NCBI GenBank assembly: GCA_000955785.1
Contig: JYOD01000013.1
Span: forward strand, 1-64,000
Source of the DNA: Burkholderiaceae bacterium 16
GTDB lineage: Bacteria; Pseudomonadota; Gammaproteobacteria; Burkholderiales; Burkholderiaceae
DNA: 64,000 bases
Reading direction: 5' to 3'
Shown here: positions 24,854 through 33,425 of the stretch, piece after piece
Layout of the letters: every line of letters starts with the position of its first letter
Position numbering within the stretch: position 1 is the stretch's first letter
Position numbers and translations under genes: made by a program
Notes under the pieces: model-generated
Told to the model about the DNA's origin: nothing
The model's input: only the letters and a program-made list of their open reading frames with translations
Databases searched by the model: none

Positions 24854-26904
24854 GTTGCCGCCGGCAGGCTGAGAGTGACCACGGTGCCCTTGCCCAGTTC
24901 GCTGCTCAGCGTGATCTGACCCTGATGCACGGCCACGATTTCCCGCACGATCGCCAGGCCCAGGCCGTTCCCCGTTGTATTTCCCTGCCGGTTGGCCCGG
25001 TAAAAATTGTCGAACGCCAATCCAGCTTCTTCCTTCGTCATGCCGATACCTCGATCTTCGACCCGAACCGACACCTTGTCCTGCCCTTGCGCCAGCGGTG
25101 CGACGGTGACAGTGACTTCTTCTTTGCCGTCAGAATACTTCAGCGCGTTCTCAATGAGGTTACGCACCGCCTGCGTCAATTGCGCGCGGTCCGCCAGTAC
25201 ATGAAGCGGCGCGTTGGCAGCGATCACATGCACCCTGCCCTGCTCGGCGAACTCGGCCGCCACAGTCTCGCGCACAAGCGCCGTCACCTCCACGCGCTCG
25301 CGCTCCAGCATGCCTCTGCTGCGGGCTTCGATGCGGGCCAGGTCGAGCAGGTCGGACAGCAGGGCATTGAGCTGCCTAGCCCGGGCATGGATGGCGTGGT
25401 AGATGCCGCTGCGCCGATCCGGCGACACGACATCGGCGCTCAGCAGCTCGGCGTAGCCGGCGATGCCCGCCACCGGCCCCTTGAGTTCGTGCGCCGCCGC
25501 CGAGACGAAATGAGATTTCATGCGATCGTGGCGTAGTTGCGACGTGACGTCGCGCAACACCAGCACCAGGCCGCCGCCGCTGGCGGCATGCACGATGCGC
25601 ACCTCGTAGGCGGGCGACACCGCCATGTCGAACTCGATAATGCCTGCGAACTCGCCGCCTGGATGGGCCCGGTCCAGTTCAGCCAGGAGTTGTTCGGCAT
25701 GGCATGCCTGCCGCGCCGGCCGCCGGCCCCGGTAAAGCCAGTGGACGAACTCGCGCTGGGTGGCGCCGCGCAGCTGCGGCAACGACACCCCAAGCAGTTC
25801 GCATAGCGCGGTATTGGTCTCGTCGATCACGCGATCGCGGCCAAAGACGGCCACCCCGTCCGGCATGGCCAGGAACAGGCTGCGCAGATGCTGCTTCTTC
25901 TCGGCCAGGATGTCGCACACCACGCTCTCGCGATCGGCCAGCATCGCAAGCTCGTGCAGCGCGGTGAACTGCCGGACCTGGAAGAACATCACGAGTAAGG
26001 TGACCACGGCGGCAATCACGATCACCAAGCACAAACGGTCGTGATAGCTGGCCAGCGCAGCCGAGCTGCTCATGCCCACCAGCACCGCCAGGTTGCGGCC
26101 TGGCAGGCGCTGGATGGCGTAGATGCGCTGGCTGTCATCGCGCCCGCCGGTGTCCGTGACGAGGCCGCCGCGCGCACCGGCCATCCCCCGGCGCAAGTCG
26201 GAACCGGGCATCAGGATCTGGCCAGGCTGGCGACTGTCCTCGCTCCAGCGCGCGCGCACCACGAAGTCGTCGGTGCCCGCCAGCAGCACGACGCCGGATG
26301 GCCCCAGCCCCGCCCGCGAGAAAACCTCGGACAAGTAGCCCGGATCCAGCGACACAACCACCGCGCCGGCGAATTGGCCGTTCATCGGGGCCACGATGCC
26401 CCTGGACAGTTGCACGGACCAGCGCCCCGTGACGCGTCCCACCAGGGGCACGCCGACGTATAGCGTCGGCAGCGCGCGTTTCTCGTGCACACGAAAATAC
26501 TGGCGGTCGCTCAGGTCCAGCGGTTCGAAGCTGGCGATGGTGGACGAGCGCAGCCTGCCCTCGCGGTCGAGCACGGACACTTCCAGGAAGGGTTTGGTGG
26601 AGAAATAGCCGCTGCGCATCCATTGCGCCAGCGGCAGCACGGGCCCGCGCTCAACCACCACGCCACCGACCAGCGATGCGATCTGGTCGGCTTCGGCCAG
26701 CGTGCGTTCGGCATGTTCGCCAAGCAGCCCGGCGATGCGCGCCAGGGTGGCATGAACGTGCCGCAATTCTGCTGCGCGATCCCATAGCGCCCAGCCGGAC
26801 AGCGCGCCCCAGATGCCGATCAGGATGACAAGGCTTGACCAGAACGGACTCCCCACGGAGCGATGCGCGCCTGCCAATGCCTGTCGGTAGATTTCCAGCC
26901 TCAT
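24850..26904 (-). CDS. Membrane sensor histidine kinase with dCache-like and PAS domains
   Basis: A 684-aa sensor kinase. TM1 (about 24-41) and TM2 (about 292-308) enclose a periplasmic double-Cache-like sensor, with PLDLSDRQYFRVHEK near 128-142. A PAS-like domain follows (about 340-450). HisKA has the phospho-accepting H472 in AAHELKGPVAG. The ATPase domain shows the N box NLIENALKYSDG, G1 VEDRGIGMT and G2 GNGLGLAIV. There is no receiver domain of its own. The EAL gene follows with a four-base overlap. The partner regulator is probably the divergent HTH-receiver protein at 27287. Confidence 0.9.
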   Translation of the reverse strand: MRLEIYRQALAGAHRSVGSPFWSSLVILIGIWGALSGWALWDRAAELRHVHATLARIAGLLGEHAERTLAEADQIASLVGGVVVERGPVLPLAQWMRSGYFSTKPFLEVSVLDREGRLRSSTIASFEPLDLSDRQYFRVHEKRALPTLYVGVPLVGRVTGRWSVQLSRGIVAPMNGQFAGAVVVSLDPGYLSEVFSRAGLGPSGVVLLAGTDDFVVRARWSEDSRQPGQILMPGSDLRRGMAGARGGLVTDTGGRDDSQRIYAIQRLPGRNLAVLVGMSSSAALASYHDRLCLVIVIAAVVTLLVMFFQVRQFTALHELAMLADRESVVCDILAEKKQHLRSLFLAMPDGVAVFGRDRVIDETNTALCELLGVSLPQLRGATQREFVHWLYRGRRPARQACHAEQLLAELDRAHPGGEFAGIIEFDMAVSPAYEVRIVHAASGGGLVLVLRDVTSQLRHDRMKSHFVSAAAHELKGPVAGIAGYAELLSADVVSPDRRSGIYHAIHARARQLNALLSDLLDLARIEARSRGMLERERVEVTALVRETVAAEFAEQGRVHVIAANAPLHVLADRAQLTQAVRNLIENALKYSDGKEEVTVTVAPLAQGQDKVSVRVEDRGIGMTKEEAGLAFDNFYRANRQGNTTGNGLGLAIVREIVAVHQGQITLSSELGKGTVVTLSLPAAT

Positions 26905-27286
26905 GGGAAAGCTACCAAAAAACGAATATATTGTTCATCACAGCCGTGAATCGCAGCCTTCCATGCTAGTCCGCTGTCCGCGCGTGCGGCCGGCGCCCCC
27001 GGTGCCGCTGCCCCGATGGCAGCCTGCCCGAGGCGAAGCTTCACAGTATGATCTATTCGGCTGCGCCAGTCCGCACGTCCTGGCCTATCGTCGCGGTACG
27101 CCAGGCGCCGCCAGCCAGTTGCATCACGCAGCATTCCCTTCGACAGATCAGCGATGCTTTATCATAATTGCGTGTTTTCCTGGCATTAAGTTGCGCTTTG
27201 GCAGCTTTACGAAGAATAATGAAAACAATACGATACGTAACGCCCCGACTGTGCCGGGCGCGCGCCGCGGCAGTTGACAAGACTCT
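26905..27286. other. Divergent promoter region of the sensory module
   Basis: 382 bp between the kinase and the HTH-receiver gene, unusually AT-rich near 27160-27240. It must carry both promoters; I cannot assign -35/-10 boxes with confidence and see no small gene. Confidence 0.4.
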
Positions 27287-27880
27287 ATGACCGATCTGCG
27301 TTTCTATTCCACCAAGACCGCCGCCGAAATGCTTGGCGTGTCCTTGCGCACGGTCCAACTCTGGGTCGAGAACGGCCGGTTACCCGCGTGGAAGACCGAC
27401 GGCGGGCATCGCAGGATCCCGGCCGACGCCGTCGACCGCATGGTGGCCGACCAGCGCAACCAGGCGGCGGCACCCACGGCGACTGCCGCAAGACCATTTC
27501 GCGTGCTGCTGGTGGAAGATGACGAACACCTGCTGCAGATTTACCGCATGGCGCTGGAAACCCTTAGTCCGCCAGTCGAAATACTCGACGCCACCAACGG
27601 CTACGATGGTCTGTTGCTCATCGGCAGCAGCAAACCCGACCTGGTCGTCCTGGATCTGATCATGCCCGGCATCGATGGCTTCCGCCTGTGCCGGACCATC
27701 GACGCGCAGCAGGAATTTGCCGCGACCCGGATCGTCGTGGTGACTTCGCTCGACAAGCACGCTATCGCGGACCGCGGCGGCATACCCGCGCACATCCGCG
27801 TATTCTCCAAGCCGATCCCGATGTCGGTACTGCAGTCGCTGGTCATGACGTTGCAGGTCAGCCCCGGCGCGACAGCTTAG
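27287..27880 (+). CDS. Response regulator with N-terminal excisionase/MerR-type HTH
   Basis: A 197-aa protein with an inverted domain order. Residues 5-55 form an excisionase/MerR-like DNA-binding domain (YSTKTAAEMLGVSLRTVQLW, then GRLPAWKTDGGHRRIP). Residues 70-190 form a receiver with acidic D78/D79, phospho-acceptor D123 in VLDLIMPG, a Thr/Ser in VVTSL and Lys in FSKPIP. Most regulators have receiver first and HTH last. Phosphorylation by the divergent kinase is inferred from gene order. Likely targets include the kinase-EAL operon itself, through the shared intergenic region. Confidence 0.85.
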   Translation: MTDLRFYSTKTAAEMLGVSLRTVQLWVENGRLPAWKTDGGHRRIPADAVDRMVADQRNQAAAPTATAARPFRVLLVEDDEHLLQIYRMALETLSPPVEILDATNGYDGLLLIGSSKPDLVVLDLIMPGIDGFRLCRTIDAQQEFAATRIVVVTSLDKHAIADRGGIPAHIRVFSKPIPMSVLQSLVMTLQVSPGATA

Positions 27881-27912
27881 GATAGGCGATGGTGGGCTTC
27901 AGCCCCGGCATT

Positions 27913-27957
27913 GTATATCATTTTTTTCAGACAATTTTGCGCGGCAGGTTTCATATT
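27913..27957. repeat. AT-rich element, copy B (TATATCATTTTT-N24-TTCATATTT)
   Basis: Second copy of the two-block element, again with exactly 24 bp between the blocks. It lies between the HTH-receiver gene and the deaminase, where it could act as part of the deaminase promoter or as a flank of the sensory module. Confidence 0.45.
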
Positions 27958-28022
27958 TACGTATCCCCCGCCCCGCAAAAACAGTTCGGCAAGCCGCATC
28001 GCCCCCGCCCAGGAGTTCCCCA

Positions 28023-28466
28023 ATGTCTATCCATGAGCAATATCTGCGCGAAGCAGTACGCCTTGCCAAGGCCAATCGCGCGCGCGGCGGCAGGCCGTTC
28101 GGCGCGGTGCTCGTGGTGGATGGCGAACTGGTTGCGACCGGCGTCAACGACATCGTGCACAGCTTCGACCCCACCACCCACGCCGAGATGGAGGCCATCC
28201 GTGCTGCCTGCCGCAAACTGGGACGGCCGAGCCTGAAGGGCGCGGTGATCTACGCCAGCGGCCATCCTTGCCCGATGTGCCTGGCCGCGCTGACCATGAC
28301 GGGTGTGGAGGCGGTCTACTACGCGTTCGACAACGCCGACGCGGCCCCTTACGGACTCTCCAGCGAAGCCGTGTACCAGGCGCTGCGCCTGCCGTTGACG
28401 CCGCCGCCACTGCCGCTCACCCGCCTGCCGGCGGGCATGACTGCGGCCGAACTCTATGGTGCGTAG
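28023..28466 (+). CDS. Nucleoside/guanine deaminase family protein
   Basis: A 147-aa zinc-dependent deaminase of the cytidine/deoxycytidylate superfamily. Zinc ligands and the catalytic glutamate are in THAEMEAIR (HAE), and the two cysteines in HPCPMCLAAL (PCxxC). The length and the late segment YYAFDNADAA resemble guanine deaminase (GuaD type) and TadA relatives. Standing next to cyanase and the AtzE amidase, a role in releasing ammonia from purines is plausible but inferred. Confidence 0.85.
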   Translation: MSIHEQYLREAVRLAKANRARGGRPFGAVLVVDGELVATGVNDIVHSFDPTTHAEMEAIRAACRKLGRPSLKGAVIYASGHPCPMCLAALTMTGVEAVYYAFDNADAAPYGLSSEAVYQALRLPLTPPPLPLTRLPAGMTAAELYGA

Positions 28467-28515
28467 GGCGGCAACGCGCGGGCATCACCCGGCCATCACG
28501 CAGCGCGAAATCAAA

Positions 28516-28657
28516 GCGTACCCGTTTCTGCGTGGGTGCCCGGACCCTGCTGCGTACCCGTTTCTGCGTGGGTTTTGGGCGCCCAGGAGGCCGAGCGTAC
28601 CCGTTTCTGCGTGACATTTCCCGTGACCCGGAGCCCGGGCGTACCCGTTTCTGCGTG
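28516..28657 (+). repeat. Four-copy cluster of the 19-bp motif GCGTACCCGTTTCTGCGTG
   Basis: Exact copies at 28516-28534, 28552-28570, 28595-28613 and 28639-28657, all in the same orientation, spaced 36, 43 and 44 bp start to start. The spacers differ, so this is not a simple tandem duplication. Further copies lie at 32249, 39849 and 58499. The cluster sits between two convergent genes and forms no CRISPR-like array. Confidence 0.85.
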
Positions 28658-28739
28658 ATGGAATCCAGGCGGCAATCCGGCCAGCAAACCCGCGCGGCGG
28701 CGCGCGGGACGACCGGTGCCGGACCTTCCCGGAGGATCC

Positions 28740-29183
28740 TCAGTAGGTCTTGTAGGGCAGGAATTTCCCCGACATCTCAATGCGCACGCGGTCGCCGTTG
28801 GGGTCGGCCTCGCGTTGCAGGTCCATGCGGAAATCGATCGCGCTCATGATGCCGTCGCCGAACTCTTCGTGAATCAGTGCCTTGAAGGTGCTGCCGTAAA
28901 CGCTGACCAGTTCGTAGAAGCGGTAGATCAGCGGATCGGTCGGCACCGGGGTCGGCAGCGAACCCTTGTAAGGCACTGTGCGCAGCCACGGTTCGGCCTC
29001 CGGCGGCAAGCCGAAGATCTCCATAACGGCCTGCGCGCCTGCCGCGTCGAAGGCCATCTGGCCCAGGCAGGCTGCAGTCGTCCACTCTTTGCTCTTGCCG
29101 ACCTTCCCGGCTACGTCGGCCCACCGGATGCCCTTGGTGACCTTGGCTTCGATGATCAGGTCGGTTACGTCGCTACGGTTCAT
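28740..29183 (-). CDS. cynS: Cyanate hydratase (cyanase)
   Basis: A 147-aa cyanase, which converts cyanate and bicarbonate to ammonia and CO2 as a decamer in the cytoplasm. The N-terminal helical domain is ITDLI/KGIRWADVAGKVGKSKEW-like. The catalytic domain includes DPLIYRFYELVSVYG (Arg and Glu of the active site) and GIMSAIDF (the serine). Length matches E. coli CynS (156 aa). It has no cynT or cynX beside it. Neighbouring AtzG/AtzE-type genes suggest use of cyanate- or biuret-derived nitrogen. Confidence 0.95.
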   Translation of the reverse strand: MNRSDVTDLIIEAKVTKGIRWADVAGKVGKSKEWTTAACLGQMAFDAAGAQAVMEIFGLPPEAEPWLRTVPYKGSLPTPVPTDPLIYRFYELVSVYGSTFKALIHEEFGDGIMSAIDFRMDLQREADPNGDRVRIEMSGKFLPYKTY

Positions 29184-29246
29184 TTGCAGTCCTTTCGGTT
29201 GAATGTGTCAGGTGTCGGCGGCACGGACGCTTCCCGCTGCGCAATC

Positions 29247-29375
29247 TCAGGGAAGCCCGTCCGGCCAGGTACAGGCGGCGGCGCGCGCGCTGTCGTATCG
29301 CACCAGCGCGGAGAACGAGGTGGCGCCCGGCACAAAGGCCTGCAGCGCCAGCACAACAAGGACAATCGGCATCAT
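29247..29375 (-). CDS. Possible 42-aa membrane peptide
   Basis: A short frame starting MMPIVLVVLALQAFVPG, with one hydrophobic stretch at the N-terminus followed by a polar tail. It could be a tiny membrane or exported peptide. No family is known, the start signal is weak and the evidence is only the plausible composition. Confidence 0.25.
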   Translation of the reverse strand: MMPIVLVVLALQAFVPGATSFSALVRYDSARAAACTWPDGLP

Positions 29376-29900
29376 CACGCCTCCGGCGCTTTCGTGCGCA
29401 CGACCTCGAGACCCGGTGCCGGCCGCGCGCGAATCCGCGTCACCGCGCGCGCGCCCTATGCGAAAGCCGCAGGGCATGCGGCGATCGCAGCGTCATGCCG
29501 GAAGTGGACCAACATGGGGACTCTCCCGGCCCCGGCGCAAGGTTCGTGCCACTGCGCAAGATGGTGCGCACGCCCGTTTGCGCCGTGGACCGCTCCGTCC
29601 CCGGCATCATCGGGCGCGCACTGCCGCGGGGAATATCGGCGTGGATACGCACCCGCGGCCAGCCGCCGCGCCCCCAAGCGGTGCAGTGCCGGGCACGGCC
29701 TCCCACCGCGCGCGCTGCGGCCTACGTGGCACAGCCATTGCTTGCATACAAGACCGCATACAAGCAAGAGCGCAACATGCCGCGCGCGTGGATGCATCGC
29801 CTTTCACGGCCATCTCCGTGCCGCATGGACTTTCGGATCCCAGCCTCCGCGCGCCCCTTCAGTCCCCGGCCTGGGAGCGACGAAACCCTGGAGAAATGCC
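29376..29900. other. Gene-free stretch upstream of the AtzG-like gene
   Basis: About 520 bp with no convincing gene on either strand. It presumably includes the promoter of the AtzG/AtzE/GntR unit. A small direct echo, gcatacaagaccgcatacaag, occurs near 29745-29766. Confidence 0.4.
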
Positions 29901-30092
29901 ATGACCAAGCTTTGCGACGAGACGCTGGCGCATTACGCCCGCAGTGCGCTCAGGCTGCACGGCCTGGACCTGCCGGCAGACGCCGAGGCCCGCGTGATCG
30001 AACAGTTCCTGCGCGTCGCCGCGGTGGCGGGGCCGATGCTGGCGCACCCGTTCGATGCGCATGATGCGCCGGCCCTGGTATACAGGCCATGA
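29901..30092 (+). CDS. AtzG-like (DUF4089) small subunit
   Basis: A 63-aa helical protein matching AtzG/DUF4089, the small partner that stabilises the amidase AtzE in the cyanurate pathway of Pseudomonas ADP. It has the form HYARSALRLHGLDLPADAEARVIEQFLRVA and then PMLAHPFDAHDAPA (29928-30069). It starts after a GGAGAAA site and overlaps the amidase start by four bases, as expected for a coupled complex. Confidence 0.8.
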   Translation: MTKLCDETLAHYARSALRLHGLDLPADAEARVIEQFLRVAAVAGPMLAHPFDAHDAPALVYRP

Positions 30093-31501
30093 ACGTCCAC
30101 GATTTCCGCTTCGAGTCCGCGCTGACGATTCGCAGCGACATCGATACCGGCGCGCGCAGCGCACTGGATGTGGCCGTCGCCACGCTCGCGCGCATCGAGG
30201 CCTGCGATCCGCTGCTGCATGCCTTCACGGCCGTAACGCGCGAACGCGCGCTGGCCGAAGCGCGCCGCATCGACACGATGCGTGCCCAGGGCGCGCGGCT
30301 GCCGCCGTTGGCGGGCGTGCCCTATGCCGTGAAAAACCTGTTCGATGTGGCGAACGTCACCACGCTGGCTGGCTCGCGCGTGCTGGCGGGCAACGCTCCC
30401 GCACGGCGCGACGCGGCGCTGGTGGCCCGCATGCGCGAGGCAGGCGCGGTGCTGGTGGGCACGCTCAGCATGGATGAATTCGCCTACGGCTTCACCACCG
30501 GGAACGCGCATCGCGGCACCTGCCGCAATCCGCACGATCTCGCCCGCGTGGCGGGCGGCTCCTCGGGCGGCAGCGCGGCGGCAGTTGCCGCAGGCCTGGT
30601 GCCGCTGTCGCTCGGCTCGGACACCAATGGCTCGATCCGCGTGCCGGCGGCGCTAACCGGCATCTTCGGCCTGAAGCCCACCTACGGACGGCTGTCGCGG
30701 CGCGGCAGCTACCCCTTCGTGCACAGCCTGGACCACGTCGGTCCATTCGCGCGCTCGGTGGCGGACCTGGCGGCGGCCTACGATGTGCTGCAGTACGCCG
30801 ACAGTCGCGACCCCGCCTGCGCGCGCCGTCCCATCGAAGCCGTGAGCGGGCAGGCGCTGCTGCGCGTGCGCGCCGCACGCCTTGACGGCTACTTCGATGA
30901 CATGGCCGGTCCCGCCGCCCGTGCCGCCGCCCGGCGCGTGGCCGAGGCGCTCGCGGCAGTGGATGTCGTCAGCCTGCCCGGCGCGGCGGCCGCACGCTCG
31001 GCGGCCTTCATTATCACCGGCACCGAGGGCGGGCACCTGCACCGCGAGCACCTCAGGCACAGGTACGCAGAGATGGAGCCGCTCTCGCGCGACCGGCTGG
31101 CGGCCGGGCTGGTCCTGCCGGCTGCGTGGTACGTGCGCGCGCAGCAGGTTCGCGCAGCGTTCCGCCAGGAACTGCTCGGGGTCTTCGCACGCACTGACCT
31201 GCTGATCGCGCCGGCCACGCCGGTGGCGGCACCGCTGGCCGGGCAGGAGAGCATCGAAATCAATGGCCAGGTGCTTCCCGCGCGCGCCAGCCTGGGGCTA
31301 CTCACGCAGCCCATCTCCTGCGTCGGGCTGCCGGTGCTCACTGTGCCGCTGGCGGGACCGGATGACCTGCCGCTCGGCGTGCAACTGATTGCGCCGCCAT
31401 GGCGGGAAGACCTTGCCTTCGCCGCTGCCCATGCGCTCGAAACCATGGGCGTCGCGGCCTGCCCGCGGCCGTCGGCGTTGCTGACGCGGGCTGCGGCATG
31501 A
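30089..31501 (+). CDS. AtzE family amidohydrolase (1-carboxybiuret hydrolase-like)
   Basis: A 470-aa amidase-signature enzyme. The Ser-cisSer-Lys triad is visible: Lys in GVPYAVKNLF, and the serines in VAGGSSGGSAAAVA plus LGSDTNGSIRVPA. Proteins of this type adjacent to AtzG hydrolyse 1-carboxybiuret to urea-1,3-dicarboxylate in s-triazine breakdown. The context agrees, but no AtzD or AtzH is in the window, so the natural substrate could be another amide. A GntR/FCD regulator begins within its stop codon. Confidence 0.87.
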   Translation: MNVHDFRFESALTIRSDIDTGARSALDVAVATLARIEACDPLLHAFTAVTRERALAEARRIDTMRAQGARLPPLAGVPYAVKNLFDVANVTTLAGSRVLAGNAPARRDAALVARMREAGAVLVGTLSMDEFAYGFTTGNAHRGTCRNPHDLARVAGGSSGGSAAAVAAGLVPLSLGSDTNGSIRVPAALTGIFGLKPTYGRLSRRGSYPFVHSLDHVGPFARSVADLAAAYDVLQYADSRDPACARRPIEAVSGQALLRVRAARLDGYFDDMAGPAARAAARRVAEALAAVDVVSLPGAAAARSAAFIITGTEGGHLHREHLRHRYAEMEPLSRDRLAAGLVLPAAWYVRAQQVRAAFRQELLGVFARTDLLIAPATPVAAPLAGQESIEINGQVLPARASLGLLTQPISCVGLPVLTVPLAGPDDLPLGVQLIAPPWREDLAFAAAHALETMGVAACPRPSALLTRAAA

Positions 31502-32205
31502 GCGGCGTGGAAATCCGCGCCTCCTCGCGCACCGAAGCGGTCTATGCACAGTTGCGCGACGATATCTTCGAGTTCCGCATGCTGCCCGGCGACCGTTTCA
31601 CCGAAGGCGAGATCGCCTTGCGGCTCGGCGTGTCCCGCACGCCCGTGCGCGAGGCACTGCAGCGGCTGCAATCCGATGCGCTGGTGCAGGTGTACTTCCG
31701 CAGCGGCTGGGAAGTGGTGCCGCTGGACTTCACGCGCTTTGACGAACTGTACGAGCTGCGCAAGCTGATCGAGGTCAACGCCGTGCGCATGCTGTGCACG
31801 CACGCCACGCCGGCGGTGGATCACGGCGCGCTGGCGCGGCTCGCGCAGTTCTGGCGCGCGCCGCAAAACGAGCGGCTGGATGACGGCCGCCTGGTGGCCC
31901 AGCACGATGAAGCCTTTCACGCCGCGCTGGTCGCCGCGGCCGGCAACCGCGAGATCGCCACGGTGCACCGGCAGGTGACAGAGCGCATCCGTATCATCCG
32001 CCGGCTCGATTTCACCTGCGCCGCGCGCGTGACCGCCACCTATGACGAGCACGCCGCCATCCTGGGCGAGATCCAGCAACAGCGCGCGGAGCGGGCCGTG
32101 CTGCTGCTGTCCGGCCATATCGAGGAAAGCCGCGCCGAAGTGCGCAAGATCACGCTGCACCGCTTGCAGACGATACGCACCGGCGGCAGTAGCCCGCGTC
32201 CATAG
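31498..32205 (+). CDS. GntR family regulator with FCD domain
   Basis: A 235-aa FadR-subfamily regulator. The N-terminal HTH has FRMLPGDRFTEGEIALRLG and SRTPVREALQRLQ. The all-helical FCD effector domain follows, with the metal-ligand pattern D/H in HDEAFHAALVAAAGN and later histidines (YDEHAAIL). It is translationally coupled to the amidase and most likely controls the AtzG/AtzE unit. Confidence 0.88.
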   Translation: MSGVEIRASSRTEAVYAQLRDDIFEFRMLPGDRFTEGEIALRLGVSRTPVREALQRLQSDALVQVYFRSGWEVVPLDFTRFDELYELRKLIEVNAVRMLCTHATPAVDHGALARLAQFWRAPQNERLDDGRLVAQHDEAFHAALVAAAGNREIATVHRQVTERIRIIRRLDFTCAARVTATYDEHAAILGEIQQQRAERAVLLLSGHIEESRAEVRKITLHRLQTIRTGGSSPRP

Positions 32206-32672
32206 CGGAAGCCATCCCGGGCACCCGACGAAGCCCGCCTTCCCCAAAGCGTACCCATTTCTGCGTGGGTCCGGAGACCACCGAAGCACGCCGACCAGCG
32301 CCTGGCCAAGAGAGTCGACTGCGACCTGAAACTGCTCGCCCGCTCAGGCTGAACGCCAGGGTTCCGCCACGCAAAGACGCCACAGCGTGAGCAAAATCTT
32401 TGCGCGAGTTATTTCCGATGTAACGCCACATTACGGGACCGGCCACGGTGCCGTTTTATTTTCAGCCTGCAACGGGCCGCTCGGCAAAGCCCGCGCAACC
32501 AATGCCGGCAAGGGCTGGCGGGGCGCGCGCAAGGGCAGTCGAAGGCATGCGGCGCGGGATGCGGCGCCTTGCGCAAGTGTGAGCAAGCCTTACAAGTGCA
32601 AGCACAACGGCGCCGGCCCGATGGCTACAGTGAGGCCATGTTCAACGCGAAGCCAGTCACGGAGTCCCCGAC
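32206..32672. other. Spacer with a single copy of the 19-bp repeat
   Basis: 467 bp between the GntR gene and the small lipoprotein. It contains the motif GCGTACCCATTTCTGCGTG at 32249-32267 (one mismatch to the other copies). No other gene or RNA is evident. Confidence 0.5.
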
Positions 32673-32792
32673 ATGAAACGCGCCATCGCCCTGGTTGTCT
32701 TGCTCTCATCCGCAGCGGCCCTGCTGTCCGCCTGCATCGTGGTGCCCCCACGCGGCGGCCCGCCGCCGTACCGCTATCACGACCGCTATTAA
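32673..32792 (+). CDS. Small lipoprotein
   Basis: A 39-aa protein too short for usual gene calling. It has a hydrophobic signal and a clear lipobox LLSAC (cleavage before Cys21), then a short tail rich in Pro, Gly, Arg and Tyr. It would be lipid-anchored in the envelope. It lies 71 bp before a YXWGXW-like protein with a similar Pro/Tyr-rich composition, so the two may be expressed together. Confidence 0.7.
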   Translation: MKRAIALVVLLSSAAALLSACIVVPPRGGPPPYRYHDRY

Positions 32793-32863
32793 GCGGCCCC
32801 CGGTAACCCACACGAAAGCGCCGACCGTACCCAATGCATCGTTCGCATCCCTGGAGCTGAATC

Positions 32864-33196
32864 ATGAAACGCCAACTGCTGCTCGCCCTCACCACCCTCG
32901 CCGCCGGCGCCGCGCTTGGCCTGATCTCGCCGGCCCAGGCCCAGGCTTATCCGCCGGGTTACCACGGCGACCCGTACATGCGCCCGGCCCCGCCGCCTCC
33001 GCGCTATGAGCCACGCCCGGCCGCGCGTCCCGGCCAGGCCTGGGTCCCGGGACACTGGACGGCCAACGGCGGCCGCTACGACTGGCGCGGCGGCTACTGG
33101 CAGCACGCGCGGCCGGGCCAGCGCTATGTGCCCGAGCGCTGGGTGCAAAGCCCGCGCGGCGGCTGGGTGATGCGCCCCGGCTACTGGGTACGCTAA
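32864..33196 (+). CDS. YXWGXW-repeat-type exported protein
   Basis: A 110-aa secreted protein with a signal peptide (1-27, ending AQA). It then has repeated aromatic modules of the form W(V)PGHWTANGGRYDWRGGYW and YVPERWVQSPRGGWVMRPGYW. Such W-x-GxW/Y repeats are found in periplasmic or outer-membrane BcpO-related and YXWGXW proteins. The biological role is unknown. A strong terminator follows at 33220. Confidence 0.8.
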   Translation: MKRQLLLALTTLAAGAALGLISPAQAQAYPPGYHGDPYMRPAPPPPRYEPRPAARPGQAWVPGHWTANGGRYDWRGGYWQHARPGQRYVPERWVQSPRGGWVMRPGYWVR

Positions 33197-33219
33197 CGCT
33201 GATCCCGCGCCATCGCGCA

Positions 33220-33251
33220 ATCGTCCCCGCCTCGGCGGGGACGATTTCATT
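33220..33251 (+). terminator. Rho-independent terminator after the YXWGXW-type gene
   Basis: ATCGTCCCCGC, loop CTCG, GCGGGGACGAT, then TTCATTT. It separates the envelope genes from the start of the exopolysaccharide locus. Confidence 0.8.
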
Positions 33252-33311
33252 TCAGGGCGCGCGGTCTGCGCGCTTGCCCGGCCGCCGCATGCGCCAGCCC
33301 CCGCGGCAAAG

Positions 33312-33354
33312 TGTGTGCTAGGGAACAGTCCCCCCCGGGACCGGGCATTACAGT
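33312..33354 (+). promoter_or_regulatory. Exopolysaccharide promoter, copy 1 (TGTGTGCTAG-N27-TACAGT)
   Basis: TGTGTGCTAG at 33312-33321 and a -10-like TACAGT at 33349-33354, 72 bp before the first ATG of the locus. The same two blocks at the same 27-bp spacing occur before gmd and before a glycosyltransferase. No good -35 box lies between, so the upstream block is probably an activator site. Confidence 0.65.
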
Positions 33355-33425
33355 CGCCTCACTACCCGTCACTCGGCTCGCCGCGAGGGCGAGCCAGGCC
33401 TCGTGCCGTGTGAAGGAGACGTGCC

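Noticed and set aside
26905..27286. A tRNA or small RNA in the AT-richer divergent region
   Set aside because: No cloverleaf or terminator-like hairpin could be drawn; it is more simply the divergent promoter region.
28516..28657. CRISPR array
   Set aside because: Repeats are only 19 bp, spacers are 17-25 bp with uneven length, and no cas genes are near. Copies also occur singly far away.
29440..29813. Minus-strand frames of 60-110 codons between the cyanase and AtzG-like genes
   Set aside because: Arg/Ala/Pro-rich random composition without start signals or families.
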